From assembly GCF_001553955.1 (NCBI RefSeq), contig NZ_CP014234.1:1-64000 (forward strand): a stretch of DNA of 64,000 nt. Direction: 5' to 3'. Position 1 is the stretch's first letter, and each line of letters starts with the position of its first letter. The stretch comes from Moraxella osloensis. Lineage in GTDB: Bacteria; Pseudomonadota; Gammaproteobacteria; Pseudomonadales; Moraxellaceae. Position numbers and translations under genes: made by a program. The notes under the pieces are model-generated. The model saw only the letters and a list, made by a program, of their open reading frames with translations, was not told the origin of the DNA and ran no database searches. This document shows positions 63,468-64,000 of this stretch, in pieces.

Positions 63468-64000
63468 CTAAGGGCGAGGCGAGTCAGCAGGTCGTGGCAA
63501 TGTCGGCAAATCAATATAGCGGTGTATCAACTCACTTAAATCAATTTTTACCTTTAAATTGACCAAGTTCCAATACTGTCCAGAAATGGTTCGATCAAGC
63601 ATCATGGTAAGTGGGGCAGGTTGAAAGCTTTGCCAGTATTTAAGCGACTCTTTTGCTTTGGCAATCGCTTGAAAATGGGTTTGGCTGGTGGCAAAGTCAT
63701 AAGGCGCGTGTTTGGATAAATCAAACAACTGGGTAAAACCATACGGGGTCAAACCAATCTGCAACCAATCTTTATAAAAGTCTGGGGGCAGTGGCGCATC
63801 ATTGTTTTTTTTGATGCCAATGCTGACCAAATCTTGCTCAAGCGCTGTCACATCACCGCTCAGACAGTGAATGGCAAAGCGTTTGAATAACGCAACTTCG
63901 TCATGGCTGTAAGATTTGATGCCACCAAAGTCATAGGCAATGACCGAGCCATCAGGGCGAAACGCAAAGTTACCGGGATGGGGGTCACAATGCAGACGAT
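63468..64000 (-). CDS. AarF/UbiB (ABC1) family protein, C-terminal part
   Basis: Only the last 177 codons are in the window; the gene continues beyond its right edge. The visible start of the fragment contains the kinase-like motif LHCDPHPGNFAFRPDGSVIA, followed by YDFGG, which matches the HxDPHPGN...DFG signature of ABC1 atypical kinases. UbiB relatives support ubiquinone synthesis. The frame contains a GTG at 63851 that is not the true start. The C-terminal part (LTPYGFTQLFDLSKHAPYDF and onward) is family-variable. Confidence 0.8.
   Translation of the reverse strand, partial: RLHCDPHPGNFAFRPDGSVIAYDFGGIKSYSHDEVALFKRFAIHCLSGDVTALEQDLVSIGIKKNNDAPLPPDFYKDWLQIGLTPYGFTQLFDLSKHAPYDFATSQTHFQAIAKAKESLKYWQSFQPAPLTMMLDRTISGQYWNLVNLKVKIDLSELIHRYIDLPTLPRPADSPRP

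Noticed and set aside
1-64000. CRISPR arrays, rRNA, tRNA genes, prophage or toxin-antitoxin islands
   Set aside because: No regularly spaced repeats, rRNA-like sequence, tRNA cloverleaf other than the tmRNA ends, or phage/TA gene clusters were seen. The tandem repeats found are contiguous, without spacers.

Overview
This looks like ordinary chromosome of a gammaproteobacterium in the Moraxellaceae (Moraxella osloensis/Faucicola or Psychrobacter-like). The assignment is inferred from moderate-low GC with AT-rich spacers, a gamma-type tmRNA tag (ANDETYALAA), an E. coli-like lldPRD locus, an ftsY next to a divergent M16 peptidase pair, and protein sequences that read like Moraxella/Acinetobacter homologues. 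No database was searched. There is no rRNA, tRNA, CRISPR array, prophage or complete insertion sequence.

Layout. 0.2-4.3 kb: a small acidic protein and two paralogous acyl-CoA dehydrogenases. 4.4-8.8 kb: an EAL phosphodiesterase with a degenerate GGDEF domain, behind rsmE, then bioA. 8.8-17.8 kb: C2/C3 oxidation, with a GAF-domain regulator divergent from an aldehyde dehydrogenase, the lldP-lldR-lldD lactate operon with two palindromic LldR-type operators, and an iron-type alcohol dehydrogenase. 18.3-20.9 kb: metF and ahcY of the methyl cycle, ahcY having a candidate SAH riboswitch in its 5' leader. 21-26 kb: an outer-membrane protein, an alanine/glycine symporter, an Lrp-type regulator and leuA. 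26-29.4 kb: ycgL, a membrane protein, and a MoxR ATPase/VWA pair. 29.4-38 kb: cell envelope and secretion (rlpA, rodA, an M15-like lipoprotein, two M16 peptidases, ftsY) plus ogt. 38-47 kb: a Lon-like protease, glpK, a palindromic MITE-like element, an EEP-family gene with a TetR gene, a short entericidin-type lipoprotein gene, trmL and tusDCE. 47-55 kb: a GT4 glycosyltransferase with a PAP2 phosphatase, an APC permease, an Smr protein and trpGDC. 55-64 kb: glnA behind a sigma-54-like promoter, a DUF4124 protein, a phosphopantetheinyl transferase, csp, an RhlB-like helicase, a second RlpA-like protein, ssrA, an unknown gene, yebC and the 3' end of an AarF/UbiB-type kinase gene.

Functional links: alcohol to aldehyde to acid, lactate to pyruvate and fatty acyl-CoA oxidation together suggest an aerobe living on small organic acids, alcohols and lipids. 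metF and ahcY serve one cycle but are separated by a terminator, so the riboswitch candidate should act mainly on ahcY.

I found no obviously new multi-gene system. The most interesting signals are small: the SAH-riboswitch-like leader, a 28-bp duplication that re-frames the end of the entericidin gene, a 175-bp palindromic element, three decayed gene fragments in spacers, and several short perfect tandem repeats in and between genes.
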